From RGIG8775 sp045612185 (GTDB taxonomy: Bacteria > Bacillota > Clostridia > Oscillospirales > CAG-272): 64,000 nucleotides of DNA. The stretch covers positions 62,001-126,000 of the forward strand of contig JAZKYO010000030.1 in the NCBI GenBank assembly GCA_045612185.1, given 5' to 3'. Under the pieces are notes generated by a model. The model saw only the letters and a list, made by a program, of their open reading frames with translations. It was not told where the DNA came from and did not search any database. The translations under genes were made by a program, and so were the position numbers. Position 1 is the stretch's first letter; each line of letters opens with the position of its first letter. Shown here piece after piece: positions 52,163 to 61,296 of this stretch.

Positions 52163-52612
52163 ATGTTAGCAGATAACATAGCGAAACTTATTGAACAGAT
52201 GCTTGATGAGTCGGGCGGAGCGCTTGAGCTTCAACGGAACGAGATGGCAAACCGTCTGGGGTGTGTTCCAAGCCAGATAAGCTACGTTATAACCTCGCGG
52301 TTCACTCCCGAAAAGGGATATATTATCGAGTCAAGGCGAGGCGGGGGCGGATGTATAAGAATCGTCCGCAAGCAGATGCAAAATGACGAATATCTTATGC
52401 ACTTCTTCTACGCTATCGGGGATGCGATTTCCGAAAGAGAGGCACTTGCTTATCTCAACAATCTGTTTGGCAACGAGCTTATCAGCAAAAAATCCTACGA
52501 TATTATAGCGGCGGCAACCTCAAATTCAGCGCTTGCCGACCTCACACCGCAAGCAAGAGATATTGTACGTGCCAGAATCTTCAAGCACACGGTTCTGGCT
52601 CTTATGAAATAA
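52163..52612 (+). CDS. ctsR: Heat-shock repressor CtsR
   Basis: A 149-residue repressor of clp genes, released on heat and removed by McsB/ClpCP. The winged helix region is ELQRNEMANRLGCVPSQISY and the wing is ESRRGGGGCIRI with the thermosensing glycines. The C-terminal domain is normal. AAAGGAGG precedes the ATG at 52163. It is first of four genes in the classical order and is self-regulated by the CtsR boxes upstream. Confidence 0.96.
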   Translation: MLADNIAKLIEQMLDESGGALELQRNEMANRLGCVPSQISYVITSRFTPEKGYIIESRRGGGGCIRIVRKQMQNDEYLMHFFYAIGDAISEREALAYLNNLFGNELISKKSYDIIAAATSNSALADLTPQARDIVRARIFKHTVLALMK

Positions 52613-52634
52613 TTAAAGAAAGGAAGTTAATAAA

Positions 52635-53153
52635 ATGATCTGTGAAAGATGCAAAAAGAACACAGCCACGGTATTCTATCAGGAAAATATAAACGGCGAG
52701 GCACGCTCCTTCTCGCTCTGCTCAGAGTGCGCCGCAAGCATGCAAAAAAGCGGAGAAATTTCCGGAGGCTTCCCTTTCGGCAACATGGGCGGCTTGCATG
52801 ATCAACTTTTCGGTGGTCTGTTTGGAAAGGTCGAATCTCCAACCAAGACCCGCAAAACCTGCGCTTTATGCGGTTCAACCTTCGATGACTTCCGCAAAGA
52901 CGGAAAAACAGGTTGTCCCGAATGTTACAAAACCTTTGGAGACGAGCTTAAAGGAACGATCCGTTCTATTCACGGAAACGTGAATCACATTGGCAGAGCT
53001 CCGGCCAAATTCAGAAAAAACCAAGAAAAAGCCAACGAGTTAAAAACGCTAAAAACTCAGCTTGCCGCGGCTATCACAGAGGAAAACTTTGAGCTTGCCG
53101 CAACGCTTCGCGACAAGATCCGCGCCCTTGAAAGCGGCGCAAACGAAAACTAA
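52635..53153 (+). CDS. mcsA: McsA, activator of protein arginine kinase
   Basis: A 172-residue zinc protein with two four-cysteine sites, Cys3/6/29/32 and Cys76/79/94/97, and a C-terminal UVR motif (about 130-168, LKTQLAAAITEENFELAATL). McsA activates McsB and helps control CtsR. AAAGGAAG precedes the ATG. It lies between ctsR and mcsB. Confidence 0.94.
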   Translation: MICERCKKNTATVFYQENINGEARSFSLCSECAASMQKSGEISGGFPFGNMGGLHDQLFGGLFGKVESPTKTRKTCALCGSTFDDFRKDGKTGCPECYKTFGDELKGTIRSIHGNVNHIGRAPAKFRKNQEKANELKTLKTQLAAAITEENFELAATLRDKIRALESGANEN

Positions 53154-53165
53154 GGAGGGATAAAC

Positions 53166-54173
53166 ATGACCTGGTACAACGATATGGGCAAAGATAGCAG
53201 AACCGTTCTCAGCACACGCATACGCTTTGCACGCAATCTTAACGGATATCCTTTCGGTTCGCGTTTGTCTCCCGAAAAAGCAAGAGAGATAATCGACAAA
53301 GTCGCTCCTATTCTTGAAAACGGCGGCTTTGAAAGAATAGACTTTACAAAAATATCACAAACCGAGGCACTCTCCTACGTTGAAAAGCACTACGCCAGCC
53401 GAGAATTTGCCGAAAAAAGCTCGCCGCGCGTATTGATGCTAAACGAGCCATGCGGTTATGCGGTAATGGTAGGCGAGGAAGATCACATTCGCATGCAGTG
53501 CATTCTTCCGGGACTCGCCCTTGAGGATGCCTACAGCTCGCTTTGCAAGCTTGACGACCTTATTGACGAATCCTTTGACATAGCATACGACGAGGAGCTC
53601 GGCTATCTGACCCACTGCCCTACAAATCTCGGAACCGGAATGAGGGCTTCGGTTATGATGTTTCTCCCTGCACTCACCATGGCGGGAAGAATAAACGGAC
53701 TTGCCAATCAGCTTTCAAAAATCGGTCTAACCATGAGGGGACTTTATGGAGAAGGCACGGCTGCCCAGGGCAGTATTTATCAGATTTCCAACCAGATTAC
53801 GCTTGGTATAACCGAGGAGGATTCGCTCAAAAAGCTGGGGGATATAATCAAGCAGATAACCGACAGCGAAATCTCGCTGAGGGGTCTTATAACCGAGGAA
53901 AAGAATCCCGCACTTATTGACCGAATCTGCCGCGCTGAAGGAACGCTTCGTCACGCGTTTATGCTTTCTTCGGGTGAGTTTATAAATCTTTTCTCCGACG
54001 TAAGACTTGGAATTGATCTTGGTATTATCAAAAGTGTAGACTGCAAAACCTTAGGTCAGCTTTTCATTGAGGTAATGCCCGCTACCCTTGTGCTTTCGGA
54101 GACAAATCCCCCAAAAACTCAGAAAGAACGCGATATTTTAAGAGCAACACGAATAAAAACCAAACTCAACTAA
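53166..54173 (+). CDS. mcsB: Protein arginine kinase McsB
   Basis: A 335-residue kinase of the guanidino kinase fold that marks proteins with phospho-arginine for ClpCP. It has SRTVLSTRIRFARNLNGYPF near the N terminus, HCPTNLGTGMRASVMMFLP with the ATP-binding arginines, and VRLGIDLGII later. AAGGAGG precedes the ATG. Confidence 0.95.
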   Translation: MTWYNDMGKDSRTVLSTRIRFARNLNGYPFGSRLSPEKAREIIDKVAPILENGGFERIDFTKISQTEALSYVEKHYASREFAEKSSPRVLMLNEPCGYAVMVGEEDHIRMQCILPGLALEDAYSSLCKLDDLIDESFDIAYDEELGYLTHCPTNLGTGMRASVMMFLPALTMAGRINGLANQLSKIGLTMRGLYGEGTAAQGSIYQISNQITLGITEEDSLKKLGDIIKQITDSEISLRGLITEEKNPALIDRICRAEGTLRHAFMLSSGEFINLFSDVRLGIDLGIIKSVDCKTLGQLFIEVMPATLVLSETNPPKTQKERDILRATRIKTKLN

Positions 54174-54203
54174 CAATAATTCATTAAAGAAAGGATGATG
54201 AAA

Positions 54204-56636
54204 ATGCCATCCATAAAATTTACCGTCAAGGCGCAGAACGTCCTTAACAACGCCTTGAATTACGCAAGACAGATGGGGCACACCTACATCGGATCAGAGC
54301 ATCTTCTTATGGGGCTTATCAGCGAAACGGACAGCGTGGCGTCAAAAATTCTTACTGAGCGCGGAATAGAATTTGAGAAAATCAAATCAGCCGTTGAGAG
54401 CTTTGCCGGAGTTGGTACCGTAAGCGACGTCAGTCCCGCAGATATGACTCCTCGCACGAAGCACATTATTGAAGCCTCCGCAAGCGAGGCGCTTCGCCTT
54501 AAGCAGAATTACATCGGTACGGAGCATATTTTGCTTGCGCTTATAGGGGAATCCGACTGCGTTGCCGTTAAAATGCTTAAGGATTTCGGTGTGGGCTCGG
54601 CTGATATAAAGAACGATATTCAGGCTTATTTAGGCGGTCGTCAGGACGGTGGAAGCACTCCTAAGCGCGAGGAAGAAAAGAAGAGCTCTACCACTCCCAC
54701 ACTTTCGCAACACGGCAGAGATCTTACCTCGCTTGCCAAAGAGGGCAAGATAGATCCCATTATCGGGCGAGACACCGAAACAGAGAGAGTAGTTCAGATT
54801 CTTTCCCGTCGCACCAAAAACAATCCTTGTCTTATAGGCGAGCCCGGCGTGGGCAAAACCGCGGTTGTTGAGGGCCTTGCGCAAAGAATTATTGAGGGCA
54901 ACGTTCCAGAAAGTCTTAAAGGCAAGCGAATTATTACCCTTGACATTCCGGGAATGATTGCGGGAGCTAAGTACCGCGGCGAATTTGAGGAACGCATGAA
55001 AAACGTGATGGACGAGGTAATTAAAAATCCCGACATAATTCTTTTCATTGACGAAATTCATACTCTTATCGGTGCGGGCGCGGCAGAGGGTGCGGTTGAT
55101 GCGGCAAACATTCTTAAGCCCGCTTTGGCGCGCGGCGAGATGCAGATTATTGGTGCGACCACAATTTCGGAATACAGAAAACACATCGAAAAAGACGCGG
55201 CGCTTGAACGAAGATTTCAATCGGTTACGGTTGGCGAGCCCTCGGTGGAGGATGCTGTGCTTATTCTCAAAGGCTTGCGTGACAAATACGAGGCTCATCA
55301 CAAGCTGAAAATAAGCGATGATGCCATAGAAGCGGCGGTTAATCTTTCGGTTCGCTATATCGCTGACAGATTTTTGCCGGACAAAGCCATAGACCTTATT
55401 GACGAGGCGGCTTCAAAGCTCCGCATTTCTGCGCACACTTCCCCTCCCGACTTAAGGGAGCTTGAAGAAAAGCTTGAAAAGCTTTCCCAAGAAAAGGAGG
55501 AAGCTATTAACGGTCAGGATTTTGAGGCGGCGGCAAAGATACGCGATGAAGAAAAACAGCTTAAAGCAGAGCTTAAAAAGACACAGACCGAGTGGAAAGA
55601 AAGTCAGTCGGAACAAACAATCGAGGTACTTGAATCGCATATTGCCGACATCGTTACCCAATGGACGGGTATACCTGTAAGCCGTTTGCTTGAAAGCGAG
55701 GGAGAAAGGCTTTTGAGACTTGAAGACGAGCTGAAATCCAGAATTATCGGTCAAGACAGCGCGGTTGAAGCAGTGGCAAGAGCGATTCGCCGCGGCAGAA
55801 TGGGACTTAAGGATCCCAAAAGACCAATCGGATCATTTATTTTCCTTGGTCCTACGGGTGTAGGTAAAACCGAGCTGACAAAGGCTTTGGCAAACGTAAT
55901 GTTTGGCGATGATAATGCCATGATAAGACTTGACATGTCCGAGTATATGGAAAAGCACAGCGTTTCAAAGCTTATCGGCTCGCCTCCCGGTTACATTGGC
56001 TTTGAGGAAGGCGGTCAGCTTACTGAAAAAATCCGACGCAAGCCTTATTCGGTAGTTCTCTTTGACGAGATAGAAAAGGCTCACCCCGACGTATTCAACA
56101 TCATGCTTCAGGTACTTGACGACGGTATTCTCACCGACTCTCAGGGAAGAAAAGTGGATTTCAAAAACACTGTCATAATCATGACGTCGAACGTTGGTGC
56201 ATCCACTCTCTCCGCACCACGCTCACTTGGATTTTCCGAAGCTAAAGAGGACAATGACAAAAAGGCAAGCGACGCTCGCGTTATGAACGCTTTGAAATCG
56301 ACCTTCAGACCCGAATTTATCAACAGAATTGACGACATTATCATCTTCAACAAGCTTGACAAGGAGGGTATTGAAAAAATTGCCGCCATTATGCTTTCGG
56401 AAGTAGCGAAAAGAATTGACGAGCTTGGCGTGAAAATTGAGTTTGACAACTCGGTAATTGAGTTTGTCAGCCGCGAGGGATTTGATCCCGAATACGGTGC
56501 GAGACCGCTTCGCCGCACCATAGTCCGCAAAATTGAGGACAGCTTTTCCACCGAAATGCTTGAGGGCAAAATCAAAGCAGGCAACAAGGTAAAAGCTGTT
56601 TTGGAGGAAGAAAAAATAGTTTACAAGGTTATATAA
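54204..56636 (+). CDS. clpC: AAA+ chaperone ClpC
   Basis: A protein of about 810 residues that unfolds substrates for ClpP. It has two Clp-N repeats (YIGSEHLLMGLI and YIGTEHILLALI), first Walker A GEPGVGKTAVVEG, a UVR/middle domain (about 400-455) and second Walker A GPTGVGKTELTKAL. The P-loop tail LFDEIEKAHPDVFNIMLQVL is typical. Two earlier ATGs at 54195 and 54198 overlap AAAGG, so 54204 is preferred. Last gene of the ctsR operon. Confidence 0.95.
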   Translation: MPSIKFTVKAQNVLNNALNYARQMGHTYIGSEHLLMGLISETDSVASKILTERGIEFEKIKSAVESFAGVGTVSDVSPADMTPRTKHIIEASASEALRLKQNYIGTEHILLALIGESDCVAVKMLKDFGVGSADIKNDIQAYLGGRQDGGSTPKREEEKKSSTTPTLSQHGRDLTSLAKEGKIDPIIGRDTETERVVQILSRRTKNNPCLIGEPGVGKTAVVEGLAQRIIEGNVPESLKGKRIITLDIPGMIAGAKYRGEFEERMKNVMDEVIKNPDIILFIDEIHTLIGAGAAEGAVDAANILKPALARGEMQIIGATTISEYRKHIEKDAALERRFQSVTVGEPSVEDAVLILKGLRDKYEAHHKLKISDDAIEAAVNLSVRYIADRFLPDKAIDLIDEAASKLRISAHTSPPDLRELEEKLEKLSQEKEEAINGQDFEAAAKIRDEEKQLKAELKKTQTEWKESQSEQTIEVLESHIADIVTQWTGIPVSRLLESEGERLLRLEDELKSRIIGQDSAVEAVARAIRRGRMGLKDPKRPIGSFIFLGPTGVGKTELTKALANVMFGDDNAMIRLDMSEYMEKHSVSKLIGSPPGYIGFEEGGQLTEKIRRKPYSVVLFDEIEKAHPDVFNIMLQVLDDGILTDSQGRKVDFKNTVIIMTSNVGASTLSAPRSLGFSEAKEDNDKKASDARVMNALKSTFRPEFINRIDDIIIFNKLDKEGIEKIAAIMLSEVAKRIDELGVKIEFDNSVIEFVSREGFDPEYGARPLRRTIVRKIEDSFSTEMLEGKIKAGNKVKAVLEEEKIVYKVI

Positions 56637-56640
56637 AACC

Positions 56641-56669
56641 AGGGCTGAGTCAAAAGACTCAGCCCTTTT
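56641..56669. terminator. Terminator of the ctsR-clpC operon
   Basis: AGGGCTGAGTC (56641-56651), loop AAAA, GACTCAGCCCT (56656-56666), then TTTT. Confidence 0.85.
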
Positions 56670-56670
56670 A

Positions 56671-56913
56671 CTACCAATTAAGCATTTTGCAAATTTTTCG
56701 GCACACGCACACAGTTATAGAGATACCTACGGTAACAGCCACCGCGGTAATCAGTTTTAATTCATAATTTCCATTGTAGTTAAACTCCATTTCGGGAGTT
56801 TGGCTGTTTTCGTCTTTATACAATCCCATATTACAACTGATTTTATTTTTCAAAATCGGCTTTGAGGCGACTTCCGCCACCTCTCTTATTTTTTCTTTTA
56901 CACAATAATTCAA
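56671..56913 (-). CDS. Small membrane protein, TTG start within a hairpin
   Basis: An 80-residue protein with a polar N-terminal part (NYCVKEKIREVAEVASKP) and one C-terminal transmembrane segment (about 52-72, LKLITAVAVTVGISITVCVC) followed by basic residues. It is not recognised. The start is a TTG at 56913, with AAAGGAG seven bases upstream. Ribosome binding site and start codon lie within an inverted repeat (56911-56960). It sits 73 bases after the glycosidase gene on the same strand. Confidence 0.6.
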   Translation of the reverse strand: MNYCVKEKIREVAEVASKPILKNKISCNMGLYKDENSQTPEMEFNYNGNYELKLITAVAVTVGISITVCVCRKICKMLNW

Positions 56914-56960
56914 GGCGGTTCTCCTTTGACTTTTTCATTAGTCTTTGAAAAACCGCCTTG
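56911..56960 (-). promoter_or_regulatory. Inverted repeat around the translation start of the small membrane protein
   Basis: CAAGGCGGTT (56911-56920) and AACCGCCTTG (56951-56960) are perfect ten-base arms. On the minus strand the TTG start codon is in the 3' arm and the Shine-Dalgarno in the loop. On the plus strand it is followed by TTTTATT, so it may also be a second terminator for the clpC side. Confidence 0.5.
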
Positions 56961-56986
56961 TTTTATTCAGTTACAAAATTTTTAAA

Positions 56987-58912
56987 TCACCACTTGAGAA
57001 CAACCAACTTATGGGTGTTAAAGGGCTTAAGGGTAAAGGTTATTTCGTCACCGTTTTGAGTAAACTCAATGCTCTCGTTTTCAGGTTCAAGCACAACGTC
57101 TTTAATTTTTTCGTCAACCTTAACGGTAAACTTTACGTCGTGAAGCACCGGGAAATCGGCAAGCAGACACACGTTTCCGCGGTTTATGGGCGGTGCATAA
57201 AGGACGTGGAGCGCAAAGAAATTGGCATTTTCACTCTTTCTGAGTCTTACTCGCCCACAGGAAGGAAGATTTTCAACCTTAATTCCTCTGTCATACGCAA
57301 GGTCAATTCCCTTCATTATATATCTTTCGAGAACGTAGTTGCCCGACTGATTATACGCTTGGAAAACCGGGTGCGCAAAATAAACCACGTTACCTTTCTT
57401 TACAAGCGCGGGATATTCTGCCTTTTCGGTTTTAAACGGCGTGTTCTTATGGCCGCAGAAATGACGCCAAGTGCGGCTGAAATAAGGCTCGTAAACGTCT
57501 GCGTAAACCTCTCCGTCTGTCTTTACTTTGTAAGCCTTCGAGTAAGAAAGGAATGGGGTTGTATTATCCTCAAGCTCACAACGGATATAGTCCTTATCGT
57601 AAGGCGAGGGGGCAATTTTCTCAATACCAAGCTCATCAAAAATACTCTCGTAGCTTGCCACTATCTTACCGCCATTCTCGGTATATTCAAGAATAGCCTT
57701 TTTATCCTTTTCGGTGAGCTTTACGGCATCGGGAAGTATAACACATTTATACTTATTAAGGTTTTCACCCGAATCTATTACATCATATTCAAGGTGCATT
57801 ATGTGGAGAAGCTTGGACGCGCCGAAGTCCGAATCCTTTTGATGACGAAGCCAAAGCGCAAGGTCTGCATATGGCTTTGTTCCCTCTCCGTATTTTTCGA
57901 TTTTTGAAATATAATCGAAAGCATAGCCTATCTCGGCATAGGTGCTTTCGTCAACCTTTCCGGATGGGTGGAGATGGTCGCCTATACCCATAGATGCGCC
58001 AACGCTCATCATATCAGCAACCTCGTATTTAAGCGCCTCTTTATTCTTAAATCCGCCAAACTCGCCCCAGTTATGATGGAATTTACCCGTCATGCCAAAC
58101 ATCTTTTTGCCGTATTTTTCAAAGAACTTTGCGCGAATTGGCATTACGTCGTAACCCGCCCAAGCGGTAGGAAGATCTTCAAGCTCATAGTGGGTGGAAT
58201 AGGGGTGATATTCGGGGCGGTTCATATCAGCTCCGCCGCTGTTATAGAAAACGGTTGCCTCGGGATTGTAGCTGTGAACTATACCCGAAAGAATTTGCAT
58301 ATCCTCAATGCGCTTTATTCTGTAATACTTCTGCGCATCCGCAAGCACCTCGGGATCAAGTCCCATTTCTGTCATTCCCTTTTTACACGCCTCACAAACG
58401 CAAGCGTCCTTCATAAGGAATATGTCGTAGAAAATACCGTCAATGGGAGCAAATTCCTGACAAACCTCGTGCGTAAGAGCTTTAAGGTGTTCAAGATACG
58501 GTCCCGAGGGGCAAAGTGTTGTCCAAGAGCAATCCTTGATGGCTTCATCAAGGTCATCAGACGGAACCGAGCCGTAGTAAAGCGGCTTTTTCGTTGCAAA
58601 ATCTATATAGTGCCATTCCGGATGCTCATCGGCATCCTTTTTGCTCCAACCTACGGTCAAATAGATAGGAGCTTTTGCGCCTGCGGCGTGAATGGCCTCA
58701 ATCTGTTCTTTAAGAAGATTGAATTTAAGCCCTGGGTGCATTGTAGCAACCTTTGAAGGGTAGTAGGTATATCCGTGGTGGCACTTGCCAAACACGTTAA
58801 CAAGATCTACGTTTGCTTCTTTAAGCGTGCGGGTGAACTCCTCTTTGTCAAAAGCTACACCAATATCGGAAATATCGGGGCTTGTATGAAAGTCAAGGTG
58901 AATGCATTTCAT
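56987..58912 (-). CDS. GHL6/GH151-like glycosidase (alpha-L-fucosidase candidate)
   Basis: A 641-residue protein without signal peptide. Residues 1-330 form a TIM barrel of the hypothetical glycosidase GHL6 type (IHLDFHTSPDISDIG, VDLVNVFGKCHHGYTYYPSK, DGIFYDIFLM with a CVCEACKKGM segment). Next is a beta-galactosidase trimerisation-like domain (LNKYKCVILPDAVKLTEKDK) and a C-terminal beta domain. This arrangement is known from GH151 alpha-L-fucosidases and relatives. The likely nucleophile is Asp in IFYDIF. GGAGGA precedes the ATG. The substrate is inferred, and fucose is not proven. Confidence 0.78.
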   Translation of the reverse strand: MKCIHLDFHTSPDISDIGVAFDKEEFTRTLKEANVDLVNVFGKCHHGYTYYPSKVATMHPGLKFNLLKEQIEAIHAAGAKAPIYLTVGWSKKDADEHPEWHYIDFATKKPLYYGSVPSDDLDEAIKDCSWTTLCPSGPYLEHLKALTHEVCQEFAPIDGIFYDIFLMKDACVCEACKKGMTEMGLDPEVLADAQKYYRIKRIEDMQILSGIVHSYNPEATVFYNSGGADMNRPEYHPYSTHYELEDLPTAWAGYDVMPIRAKFFEKYGKKMFGMTGKFHHNWGEFGGFKNKEALKYEVADMMSVGASMGIGDHLHPSGKVDESTYAEIGYAFDYISKIEKYGEGTKPYADLALWLRHQKDSDFGASKLLHIMHLEYDVIDSGENLNKYKCVILPDAVKLTEKDKKAILEYTENGGKIVASYESIFDELGIEKIAPSPYDKDYIRCELEDNTTPFLSYSKAYKVKTDGEVYADVYEPYFSRTWRHFCGHKNTPFKTEKAEYPALVKKGNVVYFAHPVFQAYNQSGNYVLERYIMKGIDLAYDRGIKVENLPSCGRVRLRKSENANFFALHVLYAPPINRGNVCLLADFPVLHDVKFTVKVDEKIKDVVLEPENESIEFTQNGDEITFTLKPFNTHKLVVLKW

Positions 58913-58947
58913 TATTTATTCCTCCAAAGCTTTTGTTTATTGGTTTC

Positions 58948-58976
58948 ATTCTATCACACGCGTTAATAATTGTCAA
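58948..58976 (-). promoter_or_regulatory. Promoter of the GHL6/GH151-like gene
   Basis: On the minus strand TTGACA (58971-58976), 17 bases, TAGAAT (58948-58953) with TGA extension. Nothing else was recognised in the AT-rich stretch 58977-59102. Confidence 0.8.
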
Positions 58977-59102
58977 TAACTTTTTTTACTAACTTTGTGA
59001 CTTTTTTTACGATATTGTTTCAAAATTTCCATATCTAAAAAATCTAAAAAACGGCAAAAATTGCTATCTGTTGGATTTAGTTGTCATCTTTTGAAATTAG
59101 TG

Positions 59103-59131
59103 TTGACTTTATAAAACAGCGGTGATAAACT
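59103..59131 (+). promoter_or_regulatory. Promoter of the GH39 gene
   Basis: TTGACT (59103-59108), 17 bases, TAAACT (59126-59131). Confidence 0.7.
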
Positions 59132-59160
59132 ATATTTGAGAATCTTACAAGGAGGCTACT

Positions 59161-60471
59161 ATGGAGATTTTAAAATTTGACACAAGCAAAAAGCACGGAA
59201 CGTTTAAAAGAATGAACGCCGTTTGCAACGGTCCGGTTCACAAGCGTATTCCCACCACGCAGATAAGAAGCAATTTTCAGACCTACAAGGAGGCGCGTAT
59301 TCCTTTTGCAAGAAATCACGATGCAGCTTTCTGCTCGGCTTACGGCGGAGAGCACGTAGTTGATATTACCGCTATATTTCCCAACTTTGACGCCGACCCA
59401 TACGCCCCCGAATCCTATGATTTTACGCTGACCGACGAGTACGTTCTAGTAACGCTTGAGGCAGGTACCGAGACCTTTTACCGCCTTGGTCAGAAAATAG
59501 AGAATCACATAAAAAAATACAACATTTATCCACCGAAGGACTTTAAAAAGTGGGCGGTGATTTGCGAGCATATCATACGCCACTACAACGAAGGTTGGGC
59601 TGACGGATACCACTTTAACATACAGTATTGGGAAATTTGGGGTGAGCCCGACCTTGATCCCGATGACAGTCCCAACAAGCGTATATGGGGCGGCACTACG
59701 GCTCAGTTTTACGACCTTTTTGAAATTGCGGCAAAGCACATTAAGGCCTGTTTTCCTTACGTAAAGGTAGGCGGTCCCGGTTTTGCCCACAAGATGGATT
59801 GGGCAAGCAATTTCCTTGCCGAAATGCACCGTCGCGAGGTTCCCATGGACTTTTGCTCGTGGCATCAATACGCTACCAATCCCCAAAGCTTTGTGGCAAG
59901 GGGCGACACGATAAGACGCTTGCTTGACGAAAACGGATATACCGAAACCGAGAGCATTCTTGACGAGTGGAATTACGTTGCCAATTGGAAAGAGCGCTTT
60001 GTGGAGTCAATAGAGACGATTATAGGAATGAAGGGTGCGGCTTTCACTATGGCTACAATGACCGCGGCGCAACACTCAAGCATTGACATGCTTATGTACT
60101 ACGACGCTCGCCCCTCCGCGTTTAACGGAATATTTGATTTTTACACACTACGCCCGCTAAAGGGCTACTATCCCTTTAAGTGGTACGGTTCCTTGTACGA
60201 CATGGAAGCTGAAGTACTTTGCGAAAACGAGATTGAAAACGTATACACTCTTTGCGGCGTAGACGGTCAGGGTAAAACAACGACTATTATAACCTATTAC
60301 AGCGATGACAATGAGCTTGGTGACAAGGAAATCCAAGTAACCTTCGGCAAAGATGCCGAATACGACTTTTTTCTTCTTGACAAGGACCACAACGCTGAGC
60401 TTACGGGCAGTGTTAAAGACTTAACGTTCACTTTAAAAATAAACACCTGCGTGATGATAAAAGAAAAATAA
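59161..60471 (+). CDS. GH39 glycosidase (beta-xylosidase candidate)
   Basis: A 436-residue intracellular glycosidase. The acid/base is Glu162 in YWEIWGEPDLDP and the nucleophile Glu269 in SILDEWNYV, both typical of GH39. A SWHQYATNP segment supports it. GH39 includes beta-xylosidases and a few other glycosidases. Together with the GH10 xylanase it would complete xylan breakdown to xylose. AAGGAGG precedes the ATG. It is divergent from the GH151-like gene, hinting at joint control. Confidence 0.85.
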   Translation: MEILKFDTSKKHGTFKRMNAVCNGPVHKRIPTTQIRSNFQTYKEARIPFARNHDAAFCSAYGGEHVVDITAIFPNFDADPYAPESYDFTLTDEYVLVTLEAGTETFYRLGQKIENHIKKYNIYPPKDFKKWAVICEHIIRHYNEGWADGYHFNIQYWEIWGEPDLDPDDSPNKRIWGGTTAQFYDLFEIAAKHIKACFPYVKVGGPGFAHKMDWASNFLAEMHRREVPMDFCSWHQYATNPQSFVARGDTIRRLLDENGYTETESILDEWNYVANWKERFVESIETIIGMKGAAFTMATMTAAQHSSIDMLMYYDARPSAFNGIFDFYTLRPLKGYYPFKWYGSLYDMEAEVLCENEIENVYTLCGVDGQGKTTTIITYYSDDNELGDKEIQVTFGKDAEYDFFLLDKDHNAELTGSVKDLTFTLKINTCVMIKEK

Positions 60472-60476
60472 AAAAT

Positions 60477-60510
60477 AATGGCTGATTCCAAGGAATCAGC
60501 CATTTTCTTT
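60477..60510. terminator. Bidirectional terminator
   Basis: AATGGCTGATTCC (60477-60489), loop AA, GGAATCAGCCATT (60492-60504), T-rich on both sides. It lies between the convergent GH39 and SDR genes. Confidence 0.85.
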
Positions 60511-61294
60511 AATTTTCGGGATTATAATATCCGTATCGCTCGCCTTTATCCGAAACAAGAAGCGCTCCGCCGTCTATCACCATTGTAGTTCCCGTAATGG
60601 ATTTTGCCATATCTCCCGCAAGGAAGAGTATTGCCGCGGCAATTTCATCACACTGCGCCCAACGCTTAAGGGGAACTTTATAGTAAGTACTCTCCTTATC
60701 GTCAAGACGTGAAGCGCCCGTTTCGGTCCAGCCCGGGGCTACTGTGTTCACGCGTATCTTATACTGCGCAAGTTCGATTGCCATATGCTCTGCTGCCTTT
60801 TGTATAGCCGCTTTTACAGAGCCGTACACCGACACGTCGGCAAAATGAGCCTTTGCGTTATTAGAGGAAATAAGGATTATCGAGCCTTCGATTCCCTTCT
60901 CTTTCATTATTCTTGCCGCTCTTTGCATACAGAAATAGGCGCCTTTATAGTCGACATTCACGATAAGGTCGAACATTTCTTCCTCAGTTTCAAGGAATTT
61001 GGACTTTTTGGTTACTCCTGCGTTATTTACAAAGAGGTCAAGGCGGTCAAAGTGTTTTGAAAATTCATCAAACAGCTCGTCAACCCCCGAAAGCTTTGCA
61101 AGATTGGATTTGATAACAACGGCTTTTCTGCCAAACTCGGCACGGATTTTTTCGGCGATCTCGTTTGCGCCGTCCATACTTCCGTTACAATGCACCGCAA
61201 CGTCATAGCCCGCTTTCGCAAGCTCGTAAGCAATGACCTTACCTATTCCCGTACCCGCGCCTGTTACTATGGCGGTTTTAGTTATATTTTCCAT
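60509..61294 (-). CDS. Short-chain dehydrogenase/reductase
   Basis: A 261-residue SDR with the cofactor motif TGAGTGIG (11-18), NNAG at 90-93, and the catalytic Ser143/144, Tyr157 and Lys161. The end (VIDGGALLVSDKG) is that of FabG or sugar dehydrogenase-like SDRs. In this operon it probably oxidises a sugar or reduces a keto-deoxy acid. The ATG at 61294 is two bases after the stop of the aldolase gene, with GGTGAG close by. A TTG at 61303 is also in frame. Confidence 0.88.
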   Translation of the reverse strand: MENITKTAIVTGAGTGIGKVIAYELAKAGYDVAVHCNGSMDGANEIAEKIRAEFGRKAVVIKSNLAKLSGVDELFDEFSKHFDRLDLFVNNAGVTKKSKFLETEEEMFDLIVNVDYKGAYFCMQRAARIMKEKGIEGSIILISSNNAKAHFADVSVYGSVKAAIQKAAEHMAIELAQYKIRVNTVAPGWTETGASRLDDKESTYYKVPLKRWAQCDEIAAAILFLAGDMAKSITGTTMVIDGGALLVSDKGERYGYYNPEN

Positions 61295-61296
61295 AC

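Noticed and set aside
58977..59102. Repeated ATCTAAAAA-like words near 59034-59050 as an operator
   Set aside because: The stretch is very AT-rich and the words are short and imperfect; chance is likely.
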